Source of the DNA: Allobosea sp039673065
GTDB lineage: Bacteria > Pseudomonadota > Alphaproteobacteria > Rhizobiales > Beijerinckiaceae
Direction of reading: 5' to 3'
DNA length: 64,000 bases
Assembly: GCF_039673065.1 (NCBI RefSeq)
Contig: NZ_JBDJKW010000002.1
Coordinates: forward strand, 1 to 64,000
This document shows positions 54,039 through 62,572 of this stretch, one piece after another. The number at the start of each line of letters is the position of its first letter. The stretch's first letter is position 1. Under the pieces are notes generated by a model. That model saw nothing but the letters and a program-made list of their open reading frames with translations. It had not been told where the DNA came from and did no database searches. A program made the position numbers and the translations under genes.

Positions 54039-55004
54039 TCAGGCAACGCTCACCAGCCTGAGCCGCGTTCCCCAGGGATCGATCGTCTCGAAGCCGCGGG
54101 ACACCGTGGCCGGAGTCTGGCCGGCCTCTTCCATCCGCCGGCGCTGGGCGGCGAGCAGGGCGGGATCGGCCACCTCAAGCGAGAGCCAGTCGAGCCCGGT
54201 GCGGGCGGGATCGCGCGGGCCGGCGCCGGCGCTGTTCCAGCTGTTCAGCGCGAGATGGTGGTGATAGCGCCCCGATGACAGGAAGCTGGCGGACTCGCGC
54301 CGCGCGGTGGCATCGAGGCCGACCGCCTCGCGATAGAAGCCCTCTGCCTGCGCGACATCGCCGACCTTGAGATGGACATGGCCGATGCGCAGGCCGGCCG
54401 GCGCGTCGGCATAGTCGCTGCGGGTGGTGTCGGTCAGGGCGAGGATGCCGTCGACGTCGAGCTGGTGCGTGCCCATCACCACCTGGCCGTCCTGCCAGCG
54501 CCAGACGCCCGGGTCGCGGTCGGCATAGACCTCGATGCCGTTGCCCTCGGGATCGTCGAGATAGACCGCCTCGCTGACGCTGTGGTCGGCGAAGCCGGTC
54601 AGCGCCGTGCGGTTGCGCGCGACATGGACAAGCCAGCGCGCCAGATCCCGCCGCGATGGCATCAAAAAGGCGGTGTGGAACAGGCCGGCCTCGCTGCGCG
54701 GCGCCAATCCCGCCGCCGGCCGCGGTTCGAGCCAGAGCAGCGGCACGCCGCCGGCGCCGAGGATCACGCCGTCGGCGCTGATCGAGATCGGCGTAAGCCC
54801 GAGCACGGACTGGTAGAAGCCGCTCATCCGCGTGATGTCGCGCACGCGCAGGCCGACCGCGCCGCAGCGGATCGGCGTGGCCTGTGCGAAGCCGGGCTGC
54901 GCGCCGCCGGGGCCGGCCGCGCCGCTTTCCGCACGAGCCGCCCCGGCGAGCGCGGCGCCGCCGGCCAGGGTCAGCAGGGTTCGGCGGGTCAGGTCGATGA
55001 TCAT
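54039..55004 (-). CDS. Exported VOC protein, CatE-like catechol dioxygenase family
   Basis: The 321-residue protein has a Tat-like signal peptide (MIIDLTRRTLLTLAGGAALA) and two VOC domains, first near VGLRVRDITRMSGFYQSVLG and second near IGHVHLKVGDVAQAEGFYRE. HSVSEAVYLDDPEGNGIEVY resembles the CatE catechol-2,3-dioxygenase family, in which His and Glu bind the metal. Export of such an enzyme is odd, so it may act on a periplasmic substrate. It follows the MarR gene. Confidence 0.75.
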   Translation of the reverse strand: MIIDLTRRTLLTLAGGAALAGAARAESGAAGPGGAQPGFAQATPIRCGAVGLRVRDITRMSGFYQSVLGLTPISISADGVILGAGGVPLLWLEPRPAAGLAPRSEAGLFHTAFLMPSRRDLARWLVHVARNRTALTGFADHSVSEAVYLDDPEGNGIEVYADRDPGVWRWQDGQVVMGTHQLDVDGILALTDTTRSDYADAPAGLRIGHVHLKVGDVAQAEGFYREAVGLDATARRESASFLSSGRYHHHLALNSWNSAGAGPRDPARTGLDWLSLEVADPALLAAQRRRMEEAGQTPATVSRGFETIDPWGTRLRLVSVA

Positions 55005-55093
55005 GGCGCTCCCGTCGCGGCGGCCTCGCTGCGTTCGCCCGGTTGCAAGAGCATTCCCGCCGCCGCGCCGCATCTCACAAGCCTGCGAGGGCC

Positions 55094-55633
55094 TCAGAGC
55101 TCGGAGGCGCGGCCCCAGCTCGGGACATGGGCGGCGAGCTTGTCGAGCAGGAGGCCGAGCTGTGCCTTCTCGCTTGCGTCGAGACAGGCGAGCATCGCGT
55201 TCTCTCGGGTCGCGAGCATCGGGATGTAGCGCTGGTAGAGGGTTTGGCCGGCGGAGGTCAGGAACAGGCGCTGGCGGCGGCTGTCGGCCGGGTCGGGCTC
55301 GCGGCGGATCAGGGCCTTCTTCTCCAGCAGAATCACAGCGCGGCTGACGCTGGCCTTCAGGTGGCCCGAGAACTCGCAGAACTCGCTCGCCGTCGCGCCG
55401 TCGCGCACCGTCAGGAAGATCAGGATGACGATCTCGGGCCGTGTCAGGCCGAACTCGGTTTCGATCGCCCGGAAGGAGGGCTCGCGATAGAAGTTCAGCA
55501 CGTAGCCGAGCTTGTAGGCCGTCGGGATCGCCGTACCGTCCATGATGGCGAGCCGCGCCGCGGCCTCGGGATCCGGCGCTTCGGCCTGCGGTTGGATTGG
55601 TCTCACATTAGACTTTTTGGTTGCGTCCGACAT
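55094..55633 (-). CDS. MarR-family transcriptional regulator
   Basis: The 179-residue regulator has a winged helix (FCEFSGHLKASVSRAVILLE, EKKALIRREPDPADSRRQRL) and flanking dimerisation helices. It heads the leftward VOC gene and is divergent from the esterase gene, so it may control both. The ligand is unknown; aromatic compounds are common for this family. Confidence 0.85.
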   Translation of the reverse strand: MSDATKKSNVRPIQPQAEAPDPEAAARLAIMDGTAIPTAYKLGYVLNFYREPSFRAIETEFGLTRPEIVILIFLTVRDGATASEFCEFSGHLKASVSRAVILLEKKALIRREPDPADSRRQRLFLTSAGQTLYQRYIPMLATRENAMLACLDASEKAQLGLLLDKLAAHVPSWGRASEL

Positions 55634-55709
55634 GGCCGGACCCTAGCATCCCCGCCATCTGAAGGCACGGCGTCGGATCGTCGACGAACCGTGGCCGGGG
55701 AGGATGACG

Positions 55710-56618
55710 ATGACCGCCGAGCCTGCGTCCCGACGCTGCTTCTATTCGGGTACGGCCGAGCATCCGGTCTATGTCGATCATCTCGCGGGCAGCGGGCAGG
55801 GAAGCCTGCCGATCGTGCTGGTACATGGCGGCGGCCATACCGGCGCCTGCTATCTCGCGACGCCCGATGGCCGCCCCGGCTGGGCGCCGCTCTTCGCGCA
55901 GGCCGGCCGTGACGTCTTCGTGCCTGATTGGCCGGGGCATGGCCGCTCGCCGATGCGGCCGGATTTCGCCAGGCTGTCGAGCGTCGAGATCGCGCGCAGC
56001 CTGCAAGTGCTGCTGGAGGAGATCGGCCCGGCCGTGCTCCTCGTGCATTCCGCCAGCGGCCCGATGGCCTGGTGGATCGCCGAGCGCAGCCCGCAGGCGG
56101 TGGCGGCGATCATCGGCGTCGCGCCCGGCGCGCCTGCCAACCTGCTGCAGGCGCTCCCCGACGATGCCGAGGCGGTGGCGCGGCTGAAGGACGACGAGAG
56201 CCTCGGCTGCCCGGTGCACGTCGAGGAGGATGCGCCGCTGTTCATGTCGCCGGAGTTCATGCGCAGCTACTGGGCCAACAGCCGGCGTTTCCCGCAGGGC
56301 GCCTTCGAGAGCTACCGGCGCTCGATCGTGCCAGAGAGCGCAAGGTTGATGAACGAGCGCTTCAACATCGGCGGCCGGGGGCTGCACATCGCCGGGCCGG
56401 AGGCACTGGCCGAGATCCCGATCCTGGTGGTGACCGGCGATTGCGACCCGCGCCATCCGCGCGCCGTGGACGAGGCGACCGCGCGCTATCTCGGGGCCGA
56501 ATTCGTCTGGCTGCCGGATCGCGGCATCGCCGGCAACGGCCACATGACCATGTGCGAGGACAACAGCGCCGAGATCGCGGCGCTGATCGGCGACTGGCTT
56601 TCGTCCAGGGGCCTGTGA
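55710..56618 (+). CDS. Alpha/beta hydrolase, esterase family
   Basis: The 302-residue hydrolase has the oxyanion loop VLVHGGGHTGACY, nucleophile Ser in VHSASGPMAWW, the acid in TGDCDPRHPRA and the His in AGNGHMTMC. The GXTGACY and TPDGRPGW segments resemble the Est713-type esterase family. Start at 55710 is preferred because GGGGAGG sits 7 bases upstream; ATG at 55704 is too close. It is divergent from the MarR gene. Confidence 0.8.
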   Translation: MTAEPASRRCFYSGTAEHPVYVDHLAGSGQGSLPIVLVHGGGHTGACYLATPDGRPGWAPLFAQAGRDVFVPDWPGHGRSPMRPDFARLSSVEIARSLQVLLEEIGPAVLLVHSASGPMAWWIAERSPQAVAAIIGVAPGAPANLLQALPDDAEAVARLKDDESLGCPVHVEEDAPLFMSPEFMRSYWANSRRFPQGAFESYRRSIVPESARLMNERFNIGGRGLHIAGPEALAEIPILVVTGDCDPRHPRAVDEATARYLGAEFVWLPDRGIAGNGHMTMCEDNSAEIAALIGDWLSSRGL

Positions 56619-56679
56619 CGACGAGAACGGCAGCGTCCGGGCCATGAAGGCGACGGGCTGCGCAAAGGGAGGAAGCCCG

Positions 56680-57882
56680 ATGAGATCGCTTCTGGTCGGC
56701 GGCGCGCTGATGGCGCTGGCCGTCGCGCCGGCGTTGGCGCAGGTCAGCGACGACGTGGTGAAGATCGGTGTCCTGACGGACATGACCGGCGTGACAGCCG
56801 ACATCACCGGCAAGGGCTCGGTGATCGCCGCCGAGCTCGCGGTGAAGGAGTTCGGCGGGACCGTGCTCGGCAAGAAGATCGAGATCGTCTTCGCCGATCA
56901 CCAGCACAAGCCGGACCTCGGCACCTCGATCGCGCGCCAGTGGATGGACGTCGACAAGGTCGACGCGCTGGTCGACATCCCGAATTCGGCGATCGCGCTG
57001 GCCGTGCAGGGCATGGCGAAAGAGAAGAAGCGCATCGTGATGTTCTCGGGCGCCGGCACCACCGCGCTCACCAACGAGCAGTGCTCGCCCTATGGCTTCC
57101 ACTGGACCTACGACACCTATGCCGTCTCGCGCGGCACGGCGTCGGCCGTGGTGAAGGCGGGCGGCACCTCCTGGTTCATGCTGGCCTCCGACTACGCCTT
57201 TGGCCACCAGCTCCAGAAGGACGCGACCGATGTGGTCGAGGCCAATGGCGGCAAGGTGCTCGGCGCGGTGCGCCATCCGCTCAACAATCCCGACTTCTCG
57301 TCCTTCCTGCTGCGGGCGCAGGCCTCGGGCGCCAAGGTGATCGGCATCGCCAATGCCGGCGGCGATACGATCAACACCATCAAGCAGGCCGGCGAATTCG
57401 GGCTGGTCGAGCAGGGCCAGAGCCTGGCGGCACTGATCTTCTTCCTGCAGGACGTGCACAGCCTCGGCCTCGCCGCCACGCAGGGCACCTACCTGACCAC
57501 CGCCTCCTACTGGGATACCGACGACGCTGCGCGCGCCTGGTCGAAGCAGTTCCTCGAGCGGGCCGGCATGATGCCGTCCATGCTGCAGGCCGGCACCTAT
57601 GGCGCCGTGCTGCACTATCTCAAGGCCGTCCGGGCCGCCGGCACCGACGATCCGGACAAGGTCGCCGCCGCCATGAAGGCGATGCCGATCGAGGATGCCT
57701 TCACCAAGCGCGCCAGCATCCGCGCCGATGGCCGCGTGCTGCGCGAGATGTATCTCGCGCGGGTCAAGAAGCCGGCCGATTCCAAGGGGCCGTGGGACTA
57801 TTTCGAGATCGTCCGGACCATCCCGCCGGAGGACACCGTCTGGCCGCTCAGCGAGACGCGCTGCGCCGCCGCCAAGCCCTGA
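56680..57882 (+). CDS. ABC transporter substrate-binding protein (Peripla_BP_6 type), paralogue of the 12.6 kb gene
   Basis: The 400-residue protein has a signal peptide (RSLLVGGALMALAVAPALAQ) and the branched-chain type binding fold from VKIGVLTDMTGVTADITGKG. It resembles the product at 12614 strongly, including GTVLGKKIEIVFADHQHKP against GSVLGKKIELVSADHQNKP. The ligand is not determined. It lies 61 bases after the esterase, suggesting uptake linked to ester hydrolysis. AAAGGGAGG precedes the ATG at 56680. Confidence 0.88.
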   Translation: MRSLLVGGALMALAVAPALAQVSDDVVKIGVLTDMTGVTADITGKGSVIAAELAVKEFGGTVLGKKIEIVFADHQHKPDLGTSIARQWMDVDKVDALVDIPNSAIALAVQGMAKEKKRIVMFSGAGTTALTNEQCSPYGFHWTYDTYAVSRGTASAVVKAGGTSWFMLASDYAFGHQLQKDATDVVEANGGKVLGAVRHPLNNPDFSSFLLRAQASGAKVIGIANAGGDTINTIKQAGEFGLVEQGQSLAALIFFLQDVHSLGLAATQGTYLTTASYWDTDDAARAWSKQFLERAGMMPSMLQAGTYGAVLHYLKAVRAAGTDDPDKVAAAMKAMPIEDAFTKRASIRADGRVLREMYLARVKKPADSKGPWDYFEIVRTIPPEDTVWPLSETRCAAAKP

Positions 57883-57895
57883 CGGGGAGCCGTCC

Positions 57896-57931
57896 GCACG
57901 CCCGCGCCGTCGGCAAGCAGAGCGGGCGTGC
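57896..57931 (+). terminator. Inverted repeat after the solute-binding gene
   Basis: Perfect 10-base arms GCACGCCCGC and GCGGGCGTGC are separated by 16 bases, 14 bases after the stop and before the convergent DUF3592 gene. There is no T tract, but position suggests a transcript end. Confidence 0.5.
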
Positions 57932-57959
57932 CGGCTTGCAATACTACGCCGGGCGCCGG

Positions 57960-58685
57960 TCACTCCTCCGGCGCGACATAGGGCGAGAGATCGACATGGT
58001 GCAGCTTCGGCCTGCGCCGGTCGATCAGCACGCGGATCGGCTCGTCCTGCAAGAGCTCGCTCGGATCGACCCAGATCGGCTCGCTGACGAAATCCTGGAG
58101 CTTGCCGGTGGCGGGATGGATGGCCTGCGTCACCACGCGGTAGGGATTGCGGCCGTTCACCGACAGCCCCTCATCGAGATAGACCCGCTGGAAGCGCGTG
58201 GTGATGGCGTCGCCGCCGGCGATGAGCCGGCGCACGCGCCTCTGCTGCAGCATCGGCACGGCGACGAAGACGCCGCCCAGGAGGCTGAGGAGCAGCCCGA
58301 GCGGCGCCATGATGATCACGATGCCGAAGCGGGCGAAGCGCTCGTCGATCACCGCATCGCCGGGAGCGGCCGGATCGTAGAGCACCGCGACGCTCTGGCC
58401 CTTGCGATGGCGCGCCGGGCTCGACGAGACGCGGTCGACGAATTCGTGGCGGCTGCCGTCGCGCGCCTCGAAGGTGACGCGGGCGGAATAGCCGGTCGAG
58501 CTCTCGCTCATGCTGCCGCTGCCCGAGCGCGTATGCGTCTTCAGCACCAGGTCGATCACCGTGCCGCTCGCCCTCAGGGCCGTGTGCTCGAAGCGCCGCT
58601 GCGACTCGAAGAGGTAGAGGGCCGTACCGAGCAGGCAGAGGCCGACGAGCAGAAAGATCGAGCCGATGGTGCGAAAAAGCGACAT
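57960..58685 (-). CDS. DUF3592 membrane protein
   Basis: The 241-residue protein has one N-terminal membrane helix (GSIFLLVGLCLLGTALYL), a DUF3592 beta domain (SARVTFEARDGSRHEFVDRV, GQSVAVLYDPAAPGDAVI), a second helix near residue 130, and a C-terminal cytoplasmic-type part. Function is unknown. ATG at 58685 is used; a longer reading upstream is unsupported. It lies between the solute-binding gene and the rpsB promoter. Confidence 0.75.
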   Translation of the reverse strand: MSLFRTIGSIFLLVGLCLLGTALYLFESQRRFEHTALRASGTVIDLVLKTHTRSGSGSMSESSTGYSARVTFEARDGSRHEFVDRVSSSPARHRKGQSVAVLYDPAAPGDAVIDERFARFGIVIIMAPLGLLLSLLGGVFVAVPMLQQRRVRRLIAGGDAITTRFQRVYLDEGLSVNGRNPYRVVTQAIHPATGKLQDFVSEPIWVDPSELLQDEPIRVLIDRRRPKLHHVDLSPYVAPEE

Positions 58686-58848
58686 GGTCCATCCGTGTCC
58701 CGGCGCAGGTGGCCGGGTTTGTGTCTGTGTGGGACGGGCGCGGCGAAGCCGCGTTGCAGCGTCCGATTCCGCGCCGATTCCCGTGTGTTCGCGCCGCCGC
58801 CGCGGCCCGGCCCGCCGGCGCGGCGGGCGGCGAAAGACCGCGTAAGCC

Positions 58849-58877
58849 TTGCAATCCCGCGCTGGCACGTGTATGGC
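58849..58877 (+). promoter_or_regulatory. Candidate promoter of rpsB-tsf
   Basis: CTTGCAA (-35, 58848-58854) is followed after 17 bases by TATGGC (-10, 58872-58877). The -35 fits the CTTGAC-like alphaproteobacterial pattern. It leaves a leader of about 105 bases before rpsB, which may hold an S2-responsive element as in other bacteria. The -10 is only a partial match. Confidence 0.4.
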
Positions 58878-58991
58878 GCGGCGCATTCCACATGGGAAGC
58901 ATCACCTCGTTTCCGAGGCGTCCCGGTGACCCGCCAGAGCATGGTGGGCTCATTCGCTTCCCAGAGGCTCAACCGGAAGGACGACGATAAC

Positions 58992-59996
58992 ATGGCTCTG
59001 CCCGATTTCTCCATGCGCCAGCTGCTCGAGGCCGGCGCTCACTTCGGCCACCAGGCTCACCGCTGGAACCCGAAGATGTCGCCGTTCATCTACGGCACGC
59101 GCAACAACATCCACATCCTCGACCTCTCGCAGTCGGTGCCGATGCTCTCGCGCGCCCTGCAGGCGGTCAGCGACACGGTGGCCCGTGGCGGCCGCGTGCT
59201 GTTCGTCGGCACCAAGCGCCAGGCGCAGGACGCCATCGCCGACGCCGCCAAGCGCTCGGCCCAGTACTACGTCAACTCCCGCTGGCTCGGCGGCATGCTG
59301 ACCAACTGGAAGACCATCTCGGCCTCGATCCAGCGCCTGCGCAAGGTCGACGAGCTGCTCTCGGGTTCGGGCGTCGGCCTGACCAAGAAGGAGCGCCTGA
59401 TGCTGGCGCGCGAGCGCGACAAGCTCGAGCGCGCGCTCGGCGGCATCAAGGACATGGGCGGCGTGCCGGACATGATCTTCGTGATCGACACCAACAAGGA
59501 GCAGCTGGCGATCAAGGAGGCTCAGCGCCTCGGGATCCCGGTCGCCGCGATCGTCGATTCGAACTCGGATCCGGACGGCATCACCTTCCCGGTCCCGGCC
59601 AATGACGACGCCGGCCGCGCCATCCAGCTCTATTGCGACCTGATCGCTCGTTCGGCCATCGACGGCATCTCGCGCGCCTCGGGCGATTCCGGCATCGATC
59701 TCGGCGCCGCCGAGGCCCCGGTCGTCGAGACCGCGCTGGCCGAGCCGGTCGCCGCCGAAGGCCAGGTCTTCGAGCTGCTGACCGCGCCGCGCGGCGCCCC
59801 GGACGACTTCATGCGCCTGTCTGGCATGGGCCCCGAGACCGTGCAGAAGCTCAACGACGGCGGCATCTTCCACTTCTGGCAGCTCGCCGCCATGTCGCCG
59901 GCCGAGGTCACCAAGGTCGACCACGACCTGAAGCTTGCCGGCCGCCTGGAGCGCGAGGGCTGGGTCGCCCAGGCTCGCGAACTCAGCGACGCGTGA
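58992..59996 (+). CDS. rpsB: 30S ribosomal protein S2, with C-terminal extension
   Basis: The 334-residue S2 starts MALPDFSMRQLLEAGAHFGH and includes WLGGMLTNWKTISASIQRLR and FVIDTNKEQLAIKEAQRLG. It is about 90 residues longer than E. coli S2, with a C-terminal extension (FMRLSGMGPETVQKLNDGGI, helix-hairpin-helix-like) that is common in Hyphomicrobiales. Start is at 58992; upstream in-frame readings are spurious. tsf follows. Confidence 0.96.
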   Translation: MALPDFSMRQLLEAGAHFGHQAHRWNPKMSPFIYGTRNNIHILDLSQSVPMLSRALQAVSDTVARGGRVLFVGTKRQAQDAIADAAKRSAQYYVNSRWLGGMLTNWKTISASIQRLRKVDELLSGSGVGLTKKERLMLARERDKLERALGGIKDMGGVPDMIFVIDTNKEQLAIKEAQRLGIPVAAIVDSNSDPDGITFPVPANDDAGRAIQLYCDLIARSAIDGISRASGDSGIDLGAAEAPVVETALAEPVAAEGQVFELLTAPRGAPDDFMRLSGMGPETVQKLNDGGIFHFWQLAAMSPAEVTKVDHDLKLAGRLEREGWVAQARELSDA

Positions 59997-60172
59997 TTGC
60001 CGCCCGCGATGCGGCGCGTCATCGGCGTGTCGCATCCGGGACATGATTTGAAGTCGAAGCAGCGCCGACGACCGGAAACGGAGCGTCGGCGTTCGCCCTT
60101 CGGCCTTTCCGTTTCGATGAAGCGGTCCGTCGCCCGGCGAGGGGTCGCGCTGAACAGCAAGGACACAAGACC

Positions 60173-61096
60173 ATGGCAGCGATCACCGCAGCACTCGTGA
60201 AGGAACTGCGCGACAAGACCGGCGCGGGCATGATGGACTGCAAGTCGGCGCTCGCCGCGACCGACGGCAACCTCGAGGCCGCGATCGACTGGCTGCGCAC
60301 CAAGGGCCTCGCCAAGGCCGCCAAGAAGGCCGGCCGCGTCGCCGCCGAGGGCCTCGTCGCCGTCGCGGTGCGTGACAACCGCGGTGTCGTGGTCGAGCTG
60401 AACTCCGAGACCGACTTCGTCGCCCGCAACCTCGAATTCCAGGCGCTGGCCCGCTCGATCTCCGACGTGGCCCTGGAGAAGGGCGGCGACGTGGCGGCCC
60501 TGTCGTCGCATCACTATCCGGGCGGCGGCACCGTCGGCGACGCCATCGCCAACGCCATCGCCACCATCGGCGAGAACATGACGCTGCGCCGCGTCGCCGA
60601 GGTCCAGGTCGCCCATGGCCATATCGGCTCCTATGTGCACGGCTCGGTCGCCGACGGCCTCGGCAAGATCGGCGTCGTGGTCGGCCTGGAGACCACCAGC
60701 AAGAGCGAGGAGCTCGCCGCGCTGGGTCGCCAGATCGCCATGCACGTCGCCGCGTCGAACCCGGTCGGCCTCGACATCGCCTCGGTCGATCCGGCCGTGC
60801 TGGAGCGCGAGAAGGCCATTCTCGCCGAGAAGAACGCCGGCAAGCCCGAGCACGTCCTCGCCAAGATCGTCGAGAGCGGCATGAAGAGCTACGCCAAGGA
60901 GTATACCCTGCTCGAGCAGGCCTACATCCATGACGGCTCCAAGTCGGTCGGCCAGGTGCTCAAGGAGGCCGAGGGCAAGCTCGGCGCCCCGGTGACGATC
61001 ACTGGCTTCGCCCGCTTCGCGCTTGGCGAGGGCATCGAGAAGGAAGAGACCGACTTCGCGGCCGAGGTCGCCGCCGCCGGTGGCTCCGCCGGCTGA
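60173..61096 (+). CDS. tsf: Elongation factor Ts
   Basis: The 307-residue nucleotide-exchange factor for EF-Tu starts with AALVKELRDKTGAGMMDCKS, the family N terminus, and keeps VVELNSETDFVARN and HVAASNPVGL. It works with the tuf product. It is separated from rpsB by 176 bases and ends at a strong terminator. Confidence 0.97.
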   Translation: MAAITAALVKELRDKTGAGMMDCKSALAATDGNLEAAIDWLRTKGLAKAAKKAGRVAAEGLVAVAVRDNRGVVVELNSETDFVARNLEFQALARSISDVALEKGGDVAALSSHHYPGGGTVGDAIANAIATIGENMTLRRVAEVQVAHGHIGSYVHGSVADGLGKIGVVVGLETTSKSEELAALGRQIAMHVAASNPVGLDIASVDPAVLEREKAILAEKNAGKPEHVLAKIVESGMKSYAKEYTLLEQAYIHDGSKSVGQVLKEAEGKLGAPVTITGFARFALGEGIEKEETDFAAEVAAAGGSAG

Positions 61097-61118
61097 CAGG
61101 CTGGTTGATAGTCGACAG

Positions 61119-61146
61119 AAAGGCCGCGCGACGCGCGGCCTTTTTT
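61119..61146 (+). terminator. Rho-independent terminator after tsf
   Basis: A perfect GC-rich palindrome (arms 61122-61130 and 61132-61140) is flanked by AAA and six T. It ends the rpsB-tsf transcript. Confidence 0.88.
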
Positions 61147-61207
61147 GTATGTAGAACGAGCCGGTCGAATCGCCGGCCGTCACGGCGTCATGGAAGGAGA
61201 GCCCCCG

Positions 61208-61915
61208 ATGAGACCCCAACGTGTTCTCGTGAAGCTCTCCGGCGAAGCGCTCGCGGGCGCCTCCGGCTCCGGGCTGGACGGCGCGACGCTGACGGCGCTT
61301 GCCGCCGATATCGCCGCGGCGGCCCGTGAGGGCGTCGAGATCGGCATCGTGGTCGGCGGCGGCAACTTCTTCCGCGGCGTGCAGGGCCTGACCAAGGGCC
61401 TGGACCGGACCAGTGCCGATTCGATCGGCATGCTGGGTACGGTAATGAACGCGCTGGCGCTGGAGCACGCGATCGAGAGCGCCGGCGCCCCTGCGCGCGC
61501 CATGTCGGCGGTGCCGATGCCCTCGCTCTGCGAGAGCTACGCCCGCAAGCGTGCGCTCGACCATCTCACCAACGGCAAGGTGGTCATCCTGGGCGGCGGC
61601 ACCGGCAATCCCTATTTCACCACCGACACCGGCGCGGCGCTGCGCGCGGCCGAGCTCGGCTGCAGCCATCTGCTCAAGGCGACTCAGGTGGATGGGGTCT
61701 ATACCGCCGATCCGAAGAAGGACCCGAGCGCGGTCCGCTTCGACCAGCTCACCCATGTCGAGGCGATCACCCGCGACCTCAAGGTGATGGACACCGCCGC
61801 CTTCGCGCTGGCGCGCGACGCGGCGCTGACCATCGTGGTGTTCTCGATCGCCGAGCCGGGCATGCTCGCCGCTGTGCTGCGCGGCGAGGGCCGGGCGACC
61901 TATGTCACGCCCTGA
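61208..61915 (+). CDS. pyrH: UMP kinase
   Basis: The 235-residue enzyme phosphorylates UMP to UDP. It starts MRPQRVLVKLSGEALAGASG and has the nucleotide-binding motifs VVGGGNFFRGV, GTGNPYFTTDTGAALRAAEL and VDGVYTADPKKDP. ATG at 61208 has GAAGGAGAG upstream; the ATG at 61190 is less likely. It follows tsf and converges on the VOC gene. Confidence 0.96.
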   Translation: MRPQRVLVKLSGEALAGASGSGLDGATLTALAADIAAAAREGVEIGIVVGGGNFFRGVQGLTKGLDRTSADSIGMLGTVMNALALEHAIESAGAPARAMSAVPMPSLCESYARKRALDHLTNGKVVILGGGTGNPYFTTDTGAALRAAELGCSHLLKATQVDGVYTADPKKDPSAVRFDQLTHVEAITRDLKVMDTAAFALARDAALTIVVFSIAEPGMLAAVLRGEGRATYVTP

Positions 61916-61921
61916 GGCGGC

Positions 61922-62338
61922 TCAGCGATAGTTCGGCCACAGGCCGGGCGTCAGCAGCTCGAGCATATTGTCGTCGGGGTCGCGGAAATAGATGCTGGTG
62001 CCGCCCTGGTCCCAGTTCATCCGGCCCTCGATGGCGACGCTGGCGGCGCCGAGGCGGTCCTCCCAGTCCTTCAGTGCCTCGGCGGTGACCGCGAAGCCGA
62101 TATGCTGCGGCCCGCTGCCGTCATGCGGCGGGATGGAGCCGCCGGGGGAGGCCTGCGTCTTCAGCGAGGCGCCGCGCTTGAACAGCAGCAGCACGCTGGC
62201 GCCGCCGACGTCATAGGCACGCAGCGTCGGCGTCTCCAGCATCGCACTCAGCCCCAGCACGGTCTCGTAGAAGGTGGCGGCGCGGGCGAGGTCGTCCACG
62301 TAGAGGGCGGTTTCGAGAATGCGGCCAAGTGTCGGCAT
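61922..62338 (-). CDS. VOC-family glyoxalase/dioxygenase-like protein
   Basis: The 138-residue single VOC domain has ALYVDDLARAATFYETVLGL, GPQHIGFAVTAEALKDWEDR and SIYFRDPDDNMLELLTPGLW, with His and Glu of the metal site. The substrate is unknown; glyoxalase- or fosfomycin-type activity is possible. It lies on the opposite strand within the conserved pyrH-frr region, seven bases from the pyrH stop. Confidence 0.82.
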   Translation of the reverse strand: MPTLGRILETALYVDDLARAATFYETVLGLSAMLETPTLRAYDVGGASVLLLFKRGASLKTQASPGGSIPPHDGSGPQHIGFAVTAEALKDWEDRLGAASVAIEGRMNWDQGGTSIYFRDPDDNMLELLTPGLWPNYR

Positions 62339-62465
62339 GGGGGGCTCCAAGTCGAGGCTCCGGCTGGCAGCCGGGAGCGTGTCGTCGCAGTCCCTGCCTC
62401 TGCGGAGCGGTAGAAGCAACCGGGCAGAGCGCCGCGGGGGGCGTTCGTTTTCCCTAACGGAATGA

Positions 62466-62484
62466 CGTGCCACAGTATGGCACG
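62466..62484. promoter_or_regulatory. Palindrome between the VOC gene and frr
   Basis: CGTGCCA (62466-62472) and TGGCACG (62478-62484) form a perfect 7-base inverted repeat with a 5-base spacer, in the 234-base gap between divergent VOC and frr. It could be a repressor operator or a small hairpin. A CTTGACC at 62496-62502 downstream may be the frr -35. Confidence 0.4.
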
Positions 62485-62572
62485 AGCATGAAATCCTTGA
62501 CCCTGCGCCGGGTGCTCGCCATGGTCGCGCGCATTTCCAGCCCGGCACCGGCCGGGTTTCGACAAGGTTTTG

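Noticed and set aside
58863..58878. Sigma-54-like TGGCACG-TGTA-TGGCG upstream of rpsB
   Set aside because: The -12 element is TGGC rather than TTGC, it overlaps a better sigma-70-type candidate, and rpsB is not expected to use sigma-54.
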